Shown here: positions 26,887 through 36,513 of the stretch, piece after piece
Layout of the letters: every line of letters begins with the position of its first letter
Position numbering within the stretch: position 1 is the stretch's first letter
NCBI RefSeq assembly: GCF_000266905.1
Contig: NC_018027.1
Location: 3,410,001-3,474,000, forward strand
DNA length: 64,000 nucleotides
DNA from: Mycolicibacterium chubuense NBB4
GTDB taxonomy: Bacteria > Actinomycetota > Actinomycetes > Mycobacteriales > Mycobacteriaceae
Reading direction: 5' to 3'
Translations under genes and position numbers: made by a program
Notes under the pieces: generated by a model
The model's database searches: none
What the model saw: the letters and a program-made list of their open reading frames with translations, nothing else
Told to the model about the DNA's origin: nothing

Positions 26887-27972
26887 ATGCCCGAGTCCAG
26901 CATCGTCGTGCGGCCGGAGCCGAAGGACAGCGGCTCCTACACCGCCGCGTCGCGACTGCAGGCCGCGGGGTTGAGCGAGGCGATCGCCGTCTTCGAGAAG
27001 GCCGCGGCCGCGGTGCCGATTCCGGCGCCGCCGCAGCCCATCGTGATCGCCGACTACGGCGCGGGCACGGGACACAACTCGCTGCTGCCGATCGGCGCCG
27101 CGATCGCGGTGCTGCGCAAGCGGACCCGGCCCGAGCATTCCGTGCTGGTGGCCCACACCGACCGCGCGGACAACGATTTCACCGCGCTGTTCCGCACACT
27201 GGAGGAGGACCCCGACAGCTACCTGGGCAAGGACCGCGCTACGTTCGTGTCCGCCGTCGGACGCTCCTTCTACTCGCAGATCCTGCCGTCCAACAGCATT
27301 CACCTGGGCTGGAGCTCCTGGGCGATTCAGTGGCTGAGCCGCGTGCCCGGCCCCGTCGAGGGCCATCTGCAGGTCGCCTACTGCGACGACGAGTCGGTGC
27401 GCGCGGCCTACGCGCGGCAGGCCGCCCAGGACTGGCACGAGTTCATCGCGTTTCGCGGCCGCGAGCTGAGCCCGGGGGGCCGGCTGGTGGTGATGACGAT
27501 GGCGCTCGGCGACGACGAGGACTTCGGGTTCCAGCCGCTGCTGGCGGCGATGCTCGACGCCCTCGCCGAGCTGATCGGAGCCGGGCTGGTCACGGCCGAC
27601 GAGGCGGGCCGGATGTGCATCCCCACCGTCGCGCGCCGCGAGGCCGACTTCCGGGCGCCGTTCGCGCCGTCGGGGCGTTTCGAGCGGCTCGTGGTCGAGC
27701 AGCTCGAGGTGTTCGACGCCGAGGACAGGTTCTGGGCCCGGTACCGGGTCGACAGCGACGCAGCGGCTTTCGGGGCGAAGTGGGCGGGTTTCGCCCGCGC
27801 ATCGGCGTTCCCGGCACTGGCGTCGGCGCTCGAGGGCGGCCTCACCGATCCCCGGGTCCCGGAGTTCTTCGACCGGCTGGAAGCCGGCATCGCCCAGCGG
27901 CTGGCCGCGGCACCCGAGCAGACGCGGATCCCGCTGGCGAATGTGACACTGCTCAAGCGCCCCAGGACGTGA
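26887..27972 (+). CDS. SABATH-family (plant SAMT/BSMT-like) carboxyl methyltransferase
   Basis: A 361-residue SAM-dependent methyltransferase. It matches the plant SABATH family along its length: a SAM motif IADYGAGTGHNSLLPI, then VAHTDRADNDFTALFRTL (plant ND-LPGNDFN region), then VGRSFYSQILPSNSIHLGWSS and AIQWLSRVP (plant PGSFYGRLFP...SS...QWLS). The C-terminal part includes GGRLVVMTMALGD. SABATH enzymes methylate carboxyl groups of salicylate, benzoate, jasmonate or related acids, so a small carboxylic acid is the likely substrate. The ATG is chosen because it gives a family-typical N-terminus. It is convergent with the Hsp70-like gene. Confidence 0.85.
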   Translation: MPESSIVVRPEPKDSGSYTAASRLQAAGLSEAIAVFEKAAAAVPIPAPPQPIVIADYGAGTGHNSLLPIGAAIAVLRKRTRPEHSVLVAHTDRADNDFTALFRTLEEDPDSYLGKDRATFVSAVGRSFYSQILPSNSIHLGWSSWAIQWLSRVPGPVEGHLQVAYCDDESVRAAYARQAAQDWHEFIAFRGRELSPGGRLVVMTMALGDDEDFGFQPLLAAMLDALAELIGAGLVTADEAGRMCIPTVARREADFRAPFAPSGRFERLVVEQLEVFDAEDRFWARYRVDSDAAAFGAKWAGFARASAFPALASALEGGLTDPRVPEFFDRLEAGIAQRLAAAPEQTRIPLANVTLLKRPRT

Positions 27973-27975
27973 CCG

Positions 27976-29736
27976 TCAGGGCGGCGGCGGTTGCGGGAAG
28001 ATCGGGATCGGTGGCAGCCCCGGAATCGTGATCGCCGGCCCCTGTATCGGCGACGGCTGGGTGGGCGGCGCCTGGGTGGGCGGCGGGCTCGGCGGCGGAG
28101 TCTGCACAGCCGGCGGCGGGCTCGGCGGCGGAGTCTGCACAGCCGGCGGCGGGCTCGGCGGCGGGGGCTCCACGGCCGGCGGCGGCGCCGGCGGCGGATT
28201 CTCTGCCGGAGGCGGGTTGGCGGGCGGCGGAACCGGTTGCGGCGCTTGCGCCGTCGTCACCGGCGGCGCCGGGGCCGGCGACGGTTCGCCGGGCGCCGTG
28301 GAGACGGCGGCCGGGGGCGGCGGCGTGGTCGTCACGGGTGTGCGGGTGTCGGCGGGCCCGGGCGCCTTGTCGTCGCGGAACAGCAGCAGCGCCACCGCTG
28401 CGCCGATCGCGACGAGTGCCCCCAGCACGACGAGCGCGATGGGCCTCCGGTACCACGGCACCATCGGCGCAGGGTCACCGGCGCCGTCGGGCTCGCGGGT
28501 GAAATGCAGACTGGGCCTTGGCTCCCCGGCATCGCCGATCGCCGTGGGCGCGCCGTCGCCGTCGTAGTCGTCGTAGTCGTCGGGGTGCACGGCAACGACG
28601 TCGGGGACGTCGTCGGCATCCGACCACGCGAGCGCGCTCGGCGCGGCGGCGGCGATCGACGTCGGCTCTTCCGCGGCCGCCGGCCGGACCGCCCAGAGCC
28701 CGGCACCGATCGCCGCGGCCAGTTCGGGGTGTTCGGGCGTGATGACCGGCACGCGGAAACGCTCGGAGAGCGTCGTGGTGACGGCGGGAATCCGCGCGCC
28801 GCCGCCGACGGAGGCGACCGCGGTGAGATCATCAGGGCCGATTCCGTTGCGCTGCAACGTCTCCTGCATCACATCGGCGAACCGCCCGAGAGGCCCGAGC
28901 AGGACCTCGTCGAGTTCGTCGCGGGTGAGCCGAATGTCGGTGCGGCGCCCGGTCAGGTCGGCGGTGAGCGCGGTGACCGCCGCCGTGGACAGCCGCTCCT
29001 TTGCCGCGCGGCAGGACATGCGCAGCCGGCCCAGCGGGCCGATGGCCGACGTTCCGGCCAGATCGAGGTCACCGGCGTCCGACAACCCGTCGATGACCCG
29101 TGTCAACAGCGCCTGATCGACGAGATCGCCGGACAGCTCGCCGTGGCGCAGCGGCGAACCGATCGGCGTCGCCGACGACGCGCCTGCCGAAACGTCGAAC
29201 ACGCTCACCGTGGTGCCAGTCCCTCCGAAGTCGCATACCGCGACGACTCCCCCGCTCGGCAGCCCGGCGCCCTGGGCGAGCGCGATCAGCGCGGCACGGG
29301 CGTCGCAGAACAGCGGAGCCGACATCGTCGATGCCGCGGCCAGCGCATCGGTCGCGCGCGAGTTCCAGTGGGCCGGAACGCTGATGGCACTCGGACCGCG
29401 TGCGGGCAGGGCGCGCGCCAGCGCGTGCAGGGCCTCGGCGAGCAGGACCTCGGCGCGGTGCGCGGTGCCGTCGGGGGCGATGAGACTCACCGGATCCCCG
29501 ACGCGGTCGACGAAGTCGGTGATGATCAGGCCGGGCTCGGTGAGGTCGAAGTTCTCCGCGGGCACACCCACCTCGGGCGGGCGGTGCGGGTACAGAGTCA
29601 GCACCGGTGTCCGGGTCACCGCGGCGCGGTCCACCAGGACCCCCGCGAGCCTGGTGGCCCCGACGGACAGCCCGATGCCGTTCAGCGGATAGTCCCCACT
29701 CCGGGAATCAGGGGCAGGTCCAGCGCCGTCACCCAC
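27976..29736 (-). CDS. Hsp70-like ATPase-fold membrane protein with proline-rich tail, Rv2264c-like
   Basis: About 586 residues in three parts. The N-terminal ~370 residues are an actin/Hsp70-type ATPase fold: GIGLSVGATRLAGV, VAVCDFGGTGTTVSVFDV (phosphate 2) and ASVGGGARIPAV (adenosine). Then one transmembrane helix (PIALVVLGALVAIGAAVALLLF), and a long tail of PPP and AVQTPPPSPP repeats likely outside the membrane. There is no Hsp70 substrate-binding domain. The start is uncertain: GTG 29736 overlaps the upstream dehydrogenase; a nonstandard CTG about 20 codons downstream would also fit. M. tuberculosis Rv2264c is similarly proline-rich. The role is unknown. Confidence 0.8.
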   Translation of the reverse strand: MGDGAGPAPDSRSGDYPLNGIGLSVGATRLAGVLVDRAAVTRTPVLTLYPHRPPEVGVPAENFDLTEPGLIITDFVDRVGDPVSLIAPDGTAHRAEVLLAEALHALARALPARGPSAISVPAHWNSRATDALAAASTMSAPLFCDARAALIALAQGAGLPSGGVVAVCDFGGTGTTVSVFDVSAGASSATPIGSPLRHGELSGDLVDQALLTRVIDGLSDAGDLDLAGTSAIGPLGRLRMSCRAAKERLSTAAVTALTADLTGRRTDIRLTRDELDEVLLGPLGRFADVMQETLQRNGIGPDDLTAVASVGGGARIPAVTTTLSERFRVPVITPEHPELAAAIGAGLWAVRPAAAEEPTSIAAAAPSALAWSDADDVPDVVAVHPDDYDDYDGDGAPTAIGDAGEPRPSLHFTREPDGAGDPAPMVPWYRRPIALVVLGALVAIGAAVALLLFRDDKAPGPADTRTPVTTTPPPPAAVSTAPGEPSPAPAPPVTTAQAPQPVPPPANPPPAENPPPAPPPAVEPPPPSPPPAVQTPPPSPPPAVQTPPPSPPPTQAPPTQPSPIQGPAITIPGLPPIPIFPQPPPP

Positions 29737-30761
29737 CCCGGTGAGAGGTCGTTGACGGCGGGCACCGCGTTCAGCGCGCGCAACCCGGTGGCCAGACACC
29801 CCGCGGCGGCCGCGTCGCGCCCGGAAGCGTCGGTGAACCGGAACGCCGTCTCCTGGGAGATGCTCGGCGTGCCGTCGATGTCGACGCGGTAGACGTCGTT
29901 CTCGTTGCCCGACGGCCAGTCCGGTGCGGCGTCGTTGCCGATCCGGTTGACGTGCTCGAGCTGGATGCGGGTCTCGCCGCGGTAGACGCCGTTGATGGTG
30001 AACCGCACGGCGGCGACGTTGCCGGGAGCGATGACGCCCTTGGCGGTCTTGCGCTCCTCGGGGGTGACCCACTTCTCCCACGTGGTGGTGATCTCGTCGA
30101 GCATGATGCCGGCGGCATGCGCGATCATGGGAACCGTTGCGCCCCAAGCGAATACCAGGATGTCAGGGTTCTCCAGCATCGCCCGGTACTCCGGCGGTCT
30201 GCCGATCCCCATCTCGCGGTCGTAGTCGCCCTCGTAATTGGTGTAGTCGAGCAGTTCCGACGCGCGGACCCGCCGCACCTCCGAGCACAGACCCATCAGC
30301 GTCATCGGGAACAGGTCGTTGGCGAACCCCGGGTCGATCCCGGTGGTGAAGCACGAGGACTCGCCGAGTTCACAGGCCACCGTGACCGGCTCGATCCAGT
30401 TCGGCGGGTTGAGGTGCATCGACGGCCAGATCCACGGCGTCATGGCCGTGGAGCACACATCGATCCCGGCCCGCAGGAACCGGGTGATCAGCGCGATGTT
30501 CGCCTCGGCGTGCGCGGCGGTGGGCCCGTAGTGGACCAGCGCGTCGGGCTTCAGGTCGATCAGCGCGTCGACGTCGTCGGTCGCGGTCAGGCCGAGAGGG
30601 GTGTCCAGACCGCAGATCTCGCCGGCGTCGCGTCCCACCTTGGCGGGATCGCTGACGCCGACGCCGACGAGGTCGAATGCGGGATGCTTGACCGCCTCGG
30701 CGATCACCATCCTGCCGACGAATCCGGTTCCCCAGATCACGACTCTCTTGACATCGTTCAT
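29682..30761 (-). CDS. DapB-like NAD(P)-binding dehydrogenase
   Basis: A 359-residue protein with an N-terminal Rossmann domain of the dihydrodipicolinate reductase type (VVIWGTGFVGRMVIAEAVKHP) and a C-terminal domain like 2,4-diaminopentanoate dehydrogenases. Conserved features include the GRDAGEICGL loop, ALVHYGPTAAHAE and FTTGIDPGFANDLFP. Many mycobacterial paralogues exist, with unknown substrates. ATG 30761 is preferred over GTG 30767. It overlaps the beginning of the Hsp70-like frame by about 55 bases. A second paralogue lies at 39253-40332. Confidence 0.82.
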   Translation of the reverse strand: MNDVKRVVIWGTGFVGRMVIAEAVKHPAFDLVGVGVSDPAKVGRDAGEICGLDTPLGLTATDDVDALIDLKPDALVHYGPTAAHAEANIALITRFLRAGIDVCSTAMTPWIWPSMHLNPPNWIEPVTVACELGESSCFTTGIDPGFANDLFPMTLMGLCSEVRRVRASELLDYTNYEGDYDREMGIGRPPEYRAMLENPDILVFAWGATVPMIAHAAGIMLDEITTTWEKWVTPEERKTAKGVIAPGNVAAVRFTINGVYRGETRIQLEHVNRIGNDAAPDWPSGNENDVYRVDIDGTPSISQETAFRFTDASGRDAAAAGCLATGLRALNAVPAVNDLSPGWVTALDLPLIPGVGTIR

Positions 30762-30785
30762 CGGCACTGCCTCTCGTCTGGTCGG

Positions 30786-31319
30786 TCAGAAGCAGCGGCG
30801 CAGGCCACCGGGCTCGCAGATGAGCGGATACCGGTCGACCGGGATGGGCAGCGGCTCCTTGAAGGACAGCGAGAACGGCGTGTTGATGATGCCGGGCGGC
30901 AGACCGCAGTTGCCGTTGTGCTGCACGCTGCGGGTGCCCGACATGGTGGCGTCGTCGAACCTGTACACCTCCACCGTCGGCGCCCAGCTGCCGTCGGGGC
31001 ACTGCATCCCGCGGTCGACCGGCGTGGTGAACTGCCATATGCCGCCGGCCAGCGTGGCGTCCCCGCCGACCAGATCTTTGGAACCCTGCACGTGCAGGCG
31101 GCACCCGACGGGCAAGTACAGCGGTTCGCGCAGGTCACCCACCACCGGCACGCACGAGGGGTAGATGGTCCACGTCCCGGCCTTGCCGTCGGCCGGCGTG
31201 TAGTTGTAGACGCCTTCCATCACCTGCGAGGCCTGGGCCTGTCCGGCGGAACCGACGGCGACGCCGCCGAGAACGGCGAGGGCGGCCGGGATGGCGGCCA
31301 GACCGCGCGACAACTTCAC
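30786..31319 (-). CDS. Secreted cysteine-rich protein, 177 aa
   Basis: GTG 31319 follows an AAGGGAAACATC ribosome site and starts a clear signal peptide (VKLSRGLAAIPAALAVLGGV, ending GSAGQAQAS at about residue 30). The mature part of about 147 residues has six cysteines (PSCVPV, VGCRLH, MQCPDG, GNCGLP, ICEPGG, RRCF), probably three disulfides, and a strand-rich sequence with IWQFTTPVDRG. I do not recognise the family. A much longer frame upstream is antisense to the transporter gene and not real. Confidence 0.75.
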   Translation of the reverse strand: MKLSRGLAAIPAALAVLGGVAVGSAGQAQASQVMEGVYNYTPADGKAGTWTIYPSCVPVVGDLREPLYLPVGCRLHVQGSKDLVGGDATLAGGIWQFTTPVDRGMQCPDGSWAPTVEVYRFDDATMSGTRSVQHNGNCGLPPGIINTPFSLSFKEPLPIPVDRYPLICEPGGLRRCF

Positions 31320-31466
31320 GATGTTTCCCTTCAACCGTGGACAGGTGACCTTCGAGTATGTGGGCGAGGTCGAGTATTTCAGCCATGGCTGGACAAAGTC
31401 ACGGGTTTGTCTCTTCAGGCCACCGGGTAAAGCCCGTGTGCAGGCTCGAGTCCGAGGGTGATGCAT

Positions 31467-33014
31467 ATGACGAGAACAGCGGCGTGGACCGCTGTTCTCG
31501 TCGTTTTCGCAGTCGTTGCCGCGCTGACCGGTTGCTCGACGGGCCGGCGCGTCGATCTCGGCGGTGGCACCTCCGGCGCGCTGGTGGCCGCCATCGCCGG
31601 CGAACCCGACCAGCTCGACCCGCACAAGACCACGGCCTACTTCTCCTTCGAGGTTCTGGAGAACGTGTTCGACACACTCGTCGAGCCCGACGAGAATCTC
31701 GAGATGCGGCCGGCGCTGGCCACGAGCTGGGAGGTCAGCCCCGACCAGCTCTCGTGGACGTTTCATCTGCGCGACGGCGTCACGTTCCACGACGGCACCC
31801 CGTTCACCGCCGATGACGTCGTGTTCTCCTACCGCCGGATCATCGACGAGAAACTGGCGAACTCCGACAAGTTCAGCGCGGTGACCGCCGTCGAGGCCCC
31901 CGATCCCTCGACGGTGGTCATCCGCGTCAGCCGCCCGACGCCGAACATGCTGACCAACATCGGCGGGTTCAAGGGCATGGCGATCGTGTCGCGCCGCAAC
32001 GTGGAGAGCGGACAGATCGCCACTCATCCGATCGGGACCGGGCCGTTCAGTTTCCGCGGCCAGAAGAGCGGTGACTCGATCACCCTTGCCGCCAACCCCG
32101 ACTACTGGGGCGGGCCGCCCGCCGTCTCCGGTGTGACGTTCCGCTTCATCTCCGAACCCTCGGTGGCGCTCTCGGCGCTTCAGGCCGGCGAGATCGACTG
32201 GACGGATTCGGTCCCGCCACAGCGGGTCTCCCAGCTCTCGAACGACGACTCGCTGCACCTGGCCGTGACGCCGAGCAACGACTACTGGTACCTGGCCCTC
32301 AACGAGGCGCGTGCGCCCTGGAACGACGTGCGGGTGCGGCAGGCCATCGCCTACGCCATCGACCGGGCGGCGATCGTGCAGGCGACCAGTTACGGGACCG
32401 CGGCGATCAACCAGCTCGCGATCCCGAAGGGCAACCCGTGGTACACCCGCTACGACAAGTACCGCCCCGACGGGGAGAACGGACTGGACAAGGCCCGAGA
32501 CCTGTTGCGGCAAGCCGGCGCTGCGCCGAAGAGCCTCGACATGCTGGTGACCACCGAGTATCCCGAGACGGTGACGGCGGCCCAGATCATCGCCGACAAC
32601 CTGGCGCCGCTGGGGATCACGGTGAACATCCGCACCGTCGACTTCGCCACGTGGCTCGACGAGCAGAACTCCGGCCACTTCGACATGCTGATGATGGGCT
32701 GGCTGGGCAACATCGATCCCGACGACTTCTACTACGCCCAGCATCACACCGGCGGGTCGAGCAACGCCCAGAAGTTCTCCGACCCGCAGGTCGACCGGCT
32801 GCTGGACGCGGGCCGGGTCGAAACCGACCGTGCCGCAAGGGCGCACGACTACGCCGAGGCGGCGACGCGGATCGCCGACGAGGTGAGCTACATCTTCCTG
32901 TACAACCCGTCGGTGATCCAGGCGTGGAACCCGTCGCTGTCGGGCTATCAGGCGCGCCGCGACGGCGCCGTGCGATTCCGCGGCGCGACGCTGAACACAG
33001 ACGGCGGTGCGTAG
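31467..33014 (+). CDS. ABC transporter substrate-binding lipoprotein (SBP_bac_5)
   Basis: A 515-residue solute-binding protein of the peptide/nickel/oligopeptide family. Residues 1 to about 24 form a lipoprotein signal with lipobox ALTGC. The family signature region is WTFHLRDGVTFHDGTPFTADDVVFSYRRI, and a typical VRQAIAYAIDRAAI segment occurs near residue 290. ATG 31467 is favoured by GAGG nine bases upstream; ATG 31461 also exists. It feeds the permeases encoded immediately downstream. The ligand (peptide or other) is unknown. Confidence 0.9.
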   Translation: MTRTAAWTAVLVVFAVVAALTGCSTGRRVDLGGGTSGALVAAIAGEPDQLDPHKTTAYFSFEVLENVFDTLVEPDENLEMRPALATSWEVSPDQLSWTFHLRDGVTFHDGTPFTADDVVFSYRRIIDEKLANSDKFSAVTAVEAPDPSTVVIRVSRPTPNMLTNIGGFKGMAIVSRRNVESGQIATHPIGTGPFSFRGQKSGDSITLAANPDYWGGPPAVSGVTFRFISEPSVALSALQAGEIDWTDSVPPQRVSQLSNDDSLHLAVTPSNDYWYLALNEARAPWNDVRVRQAIAYAIDRAAIVQATSYGTAAINQLAIPKGNPWYTRYDKYRPDGENGLDKARDLLRQAGAAPKSLDMLVTTEYPETVTAAQIIADNLAPLGITVNIRTVDFATWLDEQNSGHFDMLMMGWLGNIDPDDFYYAQHHTGGSSNAQKFSDPQVDRLLDAGRVETDRAARAHDYAEAATRIADEVSYIFLYNPSVIQAWNPSLSGYQARRDGAVRFRGATLNTDGGA

Positions 33015-33016
33015 CC

Positions 33017-33991
33017 ATGACCGTGACCTCCCTGGTGACCCATCCGATCGCGCGGTTCGTCGCACGCCGGCTGCTGTATTCGGCGGTCGTGCTGTTCGGT
33101 GTGCTGATCGTGGTGTTCGCGCTCGTGCACCTGGTTCCCGGCGACCCGGTGCGGATCGCGCTCGGCACGCGCTACACACCGGAGGCCTACGACGCGCTGC
33201 GCTCGGCCAGCGGGCTGGATCGCCCGATTGTCGTGCAGTTCTTCAGTTATCTCGGCTCGGCGCTGACCGGCGACCTCGGCGTCAGCTTCCGCAACGGCGA
33301 CCCGGTGACCGTGACGCTGATGGAGCGTCTGCCCGCGACACTGTCGCTGGGCGTCGTCGGCATCGTGATCGCGCTCGCGATCGCCCTGCCCGCAGGCATC
33401 TACTCGGCGCTTCGCGAAGGCCGGCTCAGTGACGCGATCGTGCGTGTCACAAGCCAATTCGGTGTCTCGGTGCCCGACTTCTGGATGGGCATCCTGCTCA
33501 TCGCCCTGTTCTCCACGACGCTGGGCTGGCTGCCGACCTCGGGGTACCGGCCGTTGTTCGACGACCCGGCCGGCTGGCTGCGCCACATCATCCTGCCGGG
33601 GCTGACGGTCGCCGTGGTGGCCGCTGCCATCATGACGCGCTACGTCCGCTCGGCCGTTCTCGAGGTGGCCGGGATGGGCTACGTGCGCACGGCGCGGTCC
33701 AAGGGCCTGTCCCCGCGGGTCGTCACGTTCCGCCACACGGTGCGCAACGCGCTGGTGCCGATCCTGACCATCACCGGCATCCAACTGGCCACGCTGCTCG
33801 GCGGGGTGATCGTCGTCGAGGTCGTGTTCGCCTGGCCCGGAGTGGGCCGCCTGGTCTACAACGCCGTCGCCGCGCGCGACTACCCGCTGATCCAGGGCGC
33901 CGTGCTGCTGATCGCCGCACTCTTCCTGCTGATCAATCTCTTCGTGGACGTGCTGTACGCGGTCGTCGACCCGAGGATCCGGCTGGCATGA
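33017..33991 (+). CDS. ABC transporter permease (DppB type)
   Basis: A 324-residue inner-membrane permease with about six hydrophobic segments. The N-terminal LLYSAVVLFGVLIVVFALVHLVPGDP is the hallmark of DppB/OppB proteins, and the EAA-type loop EVAGMGYVRTARSKGLSPRVV contacts the ATPase. The start is two bases after the stop of the binding-protein gene. Its stop overlaps the start of the next permease gene (ATGA), so the transporter is one operon. Confidence 0.92.
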   Translation: MTVTSLVTHPIARFVARRLLYSAVVLFGVLIVVFALVHLVPGDPVRIALGTRYTPEAYDALRSASGLDRPIVVQFFSYLGSALTGDLGVSFRNGDPVTVTLMERLPATLSLGVVGIVIALAIALPAGIYSALREGRLSDAIVRVTSQFGVSVPDFWMGILLIALFSTTLGWLPTSGYRPLFDDPAGWLRHIILPGLTVAVVAAAIMTRYVRSAVLEVAGMGYVRTARSKGLSPRVVTFRHTVRNALVPILTITGIQLATLLGGVIVVEVVFAWPGVGRLVYNAVAARDYPLIQGAVLLIAALFLLINLFVDVLYAVVDPRIRLA

Positions 33992-34875
33992 CCACCATCG
34001 AAGACGCCCAGAGCACCCGCATCTCGTCGTGGCGGCTGCTGGCCCGCAACCCCGTCACGGCGATCAGCGCGCTGGTGCTCGTCGTCGTCGCCGTCGTTGC
34101 GGTGAGCGCGAAGTGGATCGCCCCGTACGAGGTCAACGACGTCGACGTTCCCTCGGCACTGCGACCGCCGAGTGGCGCGCACTGGTTCGGCACCGACGAG
34201 CTGGGCCGCGACGTGTTCTCCCGTGTCCTGGTCGCCACTCAGGCCTCGATGCGCATCGCCGTGGTCAGCGTGGCGTTCGCGGTGGTCGTCGGGGTGGTCG
34301 TCGGGGTCGTGGCCGGATACCGCGGCGGTTGGCTGGACACCGTGCTGATGCGTGTGGTCGACGTGATGTTCGCGTTCCCCGTGCTGTTGCTCGCGCTCGC
34401 CGTGGTCGCGATCCTGGGGCCCGGAGTGCCGACGACGATCCTCGCCATCGGCATCGTGTACACGCCGATCTTCGCGCGGGTCGCGCGGGCGAGCACGCTC
34501 GGTGTGCGCACCGAACCGTATGTCGCCGTCTCGCGTGCGATGGGCACCGGGGACGCCTACATCCTGCGGCGGCACATCCTGCCGAACATCGCCGGACCGC
34601 TGATCGTGCAGACGTCGTTGTCGCTGGCGTTCGCGATCCTGTCCGAGGCGGCACTGTCGTTCCTGGGCCTCGGTATTCAGCCGCCGGAGCCGTCGCTGGG
34701 CCGGATGATCTTCGACTCCCAGGGCTTCGTGACGATGGCGTGGTGGATGGCGGTGTTCCCGGGCGCGGCGATCTTCGTGATCGTGTTGGCGTTCAACTTG
34801 TTCGGCGACGGGCTGCGCGACGTCCTCGACCCCAGGCAGCGCACCGCCGTCGAGGCGCGGAGGGCACAACAGTGA
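33988..34875 (+). CDS. ABC transporter permease (DppC type)
   Basis: A 295-residue permease partner. The N-terminal helix is followed by the periplasmic HWFGTDELGRDVFSRVLVATQ signature of DppC/OppC proteins, and the EAA loop is VAVSRAMGTGDAYILRRHILPN. The C-terminus shows LSFLGLGIQPPEPSLGRMIFD. It is coupled at both ends by four-base overlaps (ATGA with dppB-like, GTGA with the ATPase). Confidence 0.93.
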   Translation: MTTIEDAQSTRISSWRLLARNPVTAISALVLVVVAVVAVSAKWIAPYEVNDVDVPSALRPPSGAHWFGTDELGRDVFSRVLVATQASMRIAVVSVAFAVVVGVVVGVVAGYRGGWLDTVLMRVVDVMFAFPVLLLALAVVAILGPGVPTTILAIGIVYTPIFARVARASTLGVRTEPYVAVSRAMGTGDAYILRRHILPNIAGPLIVQTSLSLAFAILSEAALSFLGLGIQPPEPSLGRMIFDSQGFVTMAWWMAVFPGAAIFVIVLAFNLFGDGLRDVLDPRQRTAVEARRAQQ

Positions 34876-36482
34876 CTGTGCTGAAGGTCTCGGACCTCGG
34901 TGTGAGCATCGGCGCCCGCACCATCGTCGACGCCGTGTCCTTCACGGTGGACCGTGAGCAGACCGTCGGCATCGTCGGGGAATCCGGCTCCGGCAAGACG
35001 ATGACCGTACTGGCAGCCACCGGCCTGCTCGACGCTCCGGGAGCACGGGTCAGCGGATCCAGCACGCTGACGGCCGACTCCGCGGCGTCCGTGCAGTTGG
35101 TCGGCGCCTCACCGAAAATGCTGCGCAGTGTGCACGGCGCGCGGATCGGGTTCGTGTTCCAAGACCCCGGCACCTCGCTGAACCCGCTGCTCACCCTCGA
35201 GCGTCAGATCACCGAATCGCTGCAGACGCATCGGAAGCTGACGCGCAGAGCGGCCACCTCGCGGGCGCTCGAACTGCTCGAGGCCGTCGGGCTCCCGGAC
35301 CCGCAGACACGACTGCACGCCTACCCGCATCAGCTCTCCGGCGGGCAGCGGCAACGCGTGATGATCGCGATCGCCCTGGCCTGCGACCCCGAGCTGCTGA
35401 TCGCCGACGAGCCCACCACCGCGCTGGACGTCACGACTCAGGCTCAGATCATCGAATTGGTCCGTGCGCTGCAACGCGATTTCGGCACCGCCGTGGTGTG
35501 GATCAGCCACGACCTCGGCGTGATCGGCCAGGTGGCCGACGAGGTGACGGTCATGCGGGACGGGCTGACCGTCGAGCAGGCGACGATCCTCGAGGTGTTC
35601 GAGCGTCCACACGAGCAGTACACCCGCGACCTGCTCGCCTCCCGGCCGGTGCTCGACGGCTCCGGCCCGCCGGCGGTGGCCGACGCCGAAACGCTGTTGC
35701 GCGTCACAGAACTCGATGTCCGCTATGCGGTGACGACGCCGCTGGGCCGCACCACCGTGCACGCGGTCGACAACGTCTCGTTCGAGATCCGCCGCGGGAC
35801 CACGTTGGGCCTGGTCGGTGAATCCGGGTCGGGGAAGTCGACGGTCGCGGCGGCGCTGACGGGTTTGGCGACACCCGACCGTGGCACCGCGACCCTGGAC
35901 GGCACGGACGTCTTCGGAGTCAGGGGGGCGGCGGCCAGGGCGCTGCGCCGCCGGATCGGGCTGGTGTTCCAGGATCCGTTCTCGTCGCTGAATCCCCGTG
36001 CCCGCGTGGACTCCTCGATCTCCGAGCCACTGACGGTGCACAAGCTGGTGGACGGCAAGGCCGCGCGCGGTAAGCGTGTCGGCGAGCTGCTCGACCTCGT
36101 CGGGCTGCCCGCTGCGTTCGCGCACCGCTATCCGCACGAGCTCTCGGGTGGCCAGCGGCAGCGCGTGAGCATCGCCCGGGCGCTGGCCGCCGAACCGGAG
36201 CTGCTCATTCTCGACGAGGCGACGGCCTCGCTGGATGTGTCGGTGCAGGCGCGGGTCCTCGAACTGCTCGCCCGGCTGCAACGCGAACTGGGGCTGACGT
36301 ACCTGCTGATCGGTCACGACCTCGCCGTGATCCGGCAGCTGAGCCACGACGTGCTGGTGATGCGTGACGGCGCCGTGGTGGAGAGCCGGCCGGCCGCCGA
36401 CCTGTTCACCTCACCGCAGCACGAGTACACCCGGGCGCTGCTGGCCGCGGTGCCCCCGGTCACCCCGCGCGCCGCGGTCTGA
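34872..36482 (+). CDS. ABC transporter ATPase with two fused nucleotide-binding domains
   Basis: A 536-residue protein of two ABC ATPase domains in tandem (DppD/OppD-DppF fusion as in mycobacterial DppD). Domain 1 (1 to about 255) has Walker [11 protein letters not shown], signature [11 protein letters not shown] and Walker [10 protein letters not shown]. Domain 2 (about 275-520) has [21 protein letters not shown] and [12 protein letters not shown], each followed by the oligopeptide-type C-terminal segment ([20 protein letters not shown]). One polypeptide thus supplies both motors. GTG 34872 overlaps the preceding stop. Confidence 0.93.
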   Translation: MTVLKVSDLGVSIGARTIVDAVSFTVDREQTVGIVGESGSGKTMTVLAATGLLDAPGARVSGSSTLTADSAASVQLVGASPKMLRSVHGARIGFVFQDPGTSLNPLLTLERQITESLQTHRKLTRRAATSRALELLEAVGLPDPQTRLHAYPHQLSGGQRQRVMIAIALACDPELLIADEPTTALDVTTQAQIIELVRALQRDFGTAVVWISHDLGVIGQVADEVTVMRDGLTVEQATILEVFERPHEQYTRDLLASRPVLDGSGPPAVADAETLLRVTELDVRYAVTTPLGRTTVHAVDNVSFEIRRGTTLGLVGESGSGKSTVAAALTGLATPDRGTATLDGTDVFGVRGAAARALRRRIGLVFQDPFSSLNPRARVDSSISEPLTVHKLVDGKAARGKRVGELLDLVGLPAAFAHRYPHELSGGQRQRVSIARALAAEPELLILDEATASLDVSVQARVLELLARLQRELGLTYLLIGHDLAVIRQLSHDVLVMRDGAVVESRPAADLFTSPQHEYTRALLAAVPPVTPRAAV

Positions 36483-36513
36483 TCACCGCCCCGCCCGTGA
36501 GAAGGTCGTGGGC

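Noticed and set aside
27991..29892. A 633-residue plus-strand frame over the Hsp70-like gene
   Set aside because: Arg-rich antisense shadow; the opposite strand has ATPase motifs and a membrane helix.
30786..33179. A 797-residue minus-strand frame
   Set aside because: Only the last 177 residues look like a protein with a signal peptide; the rest is antisense to the ABC binding-protein gene and shows codon-shadow composition.
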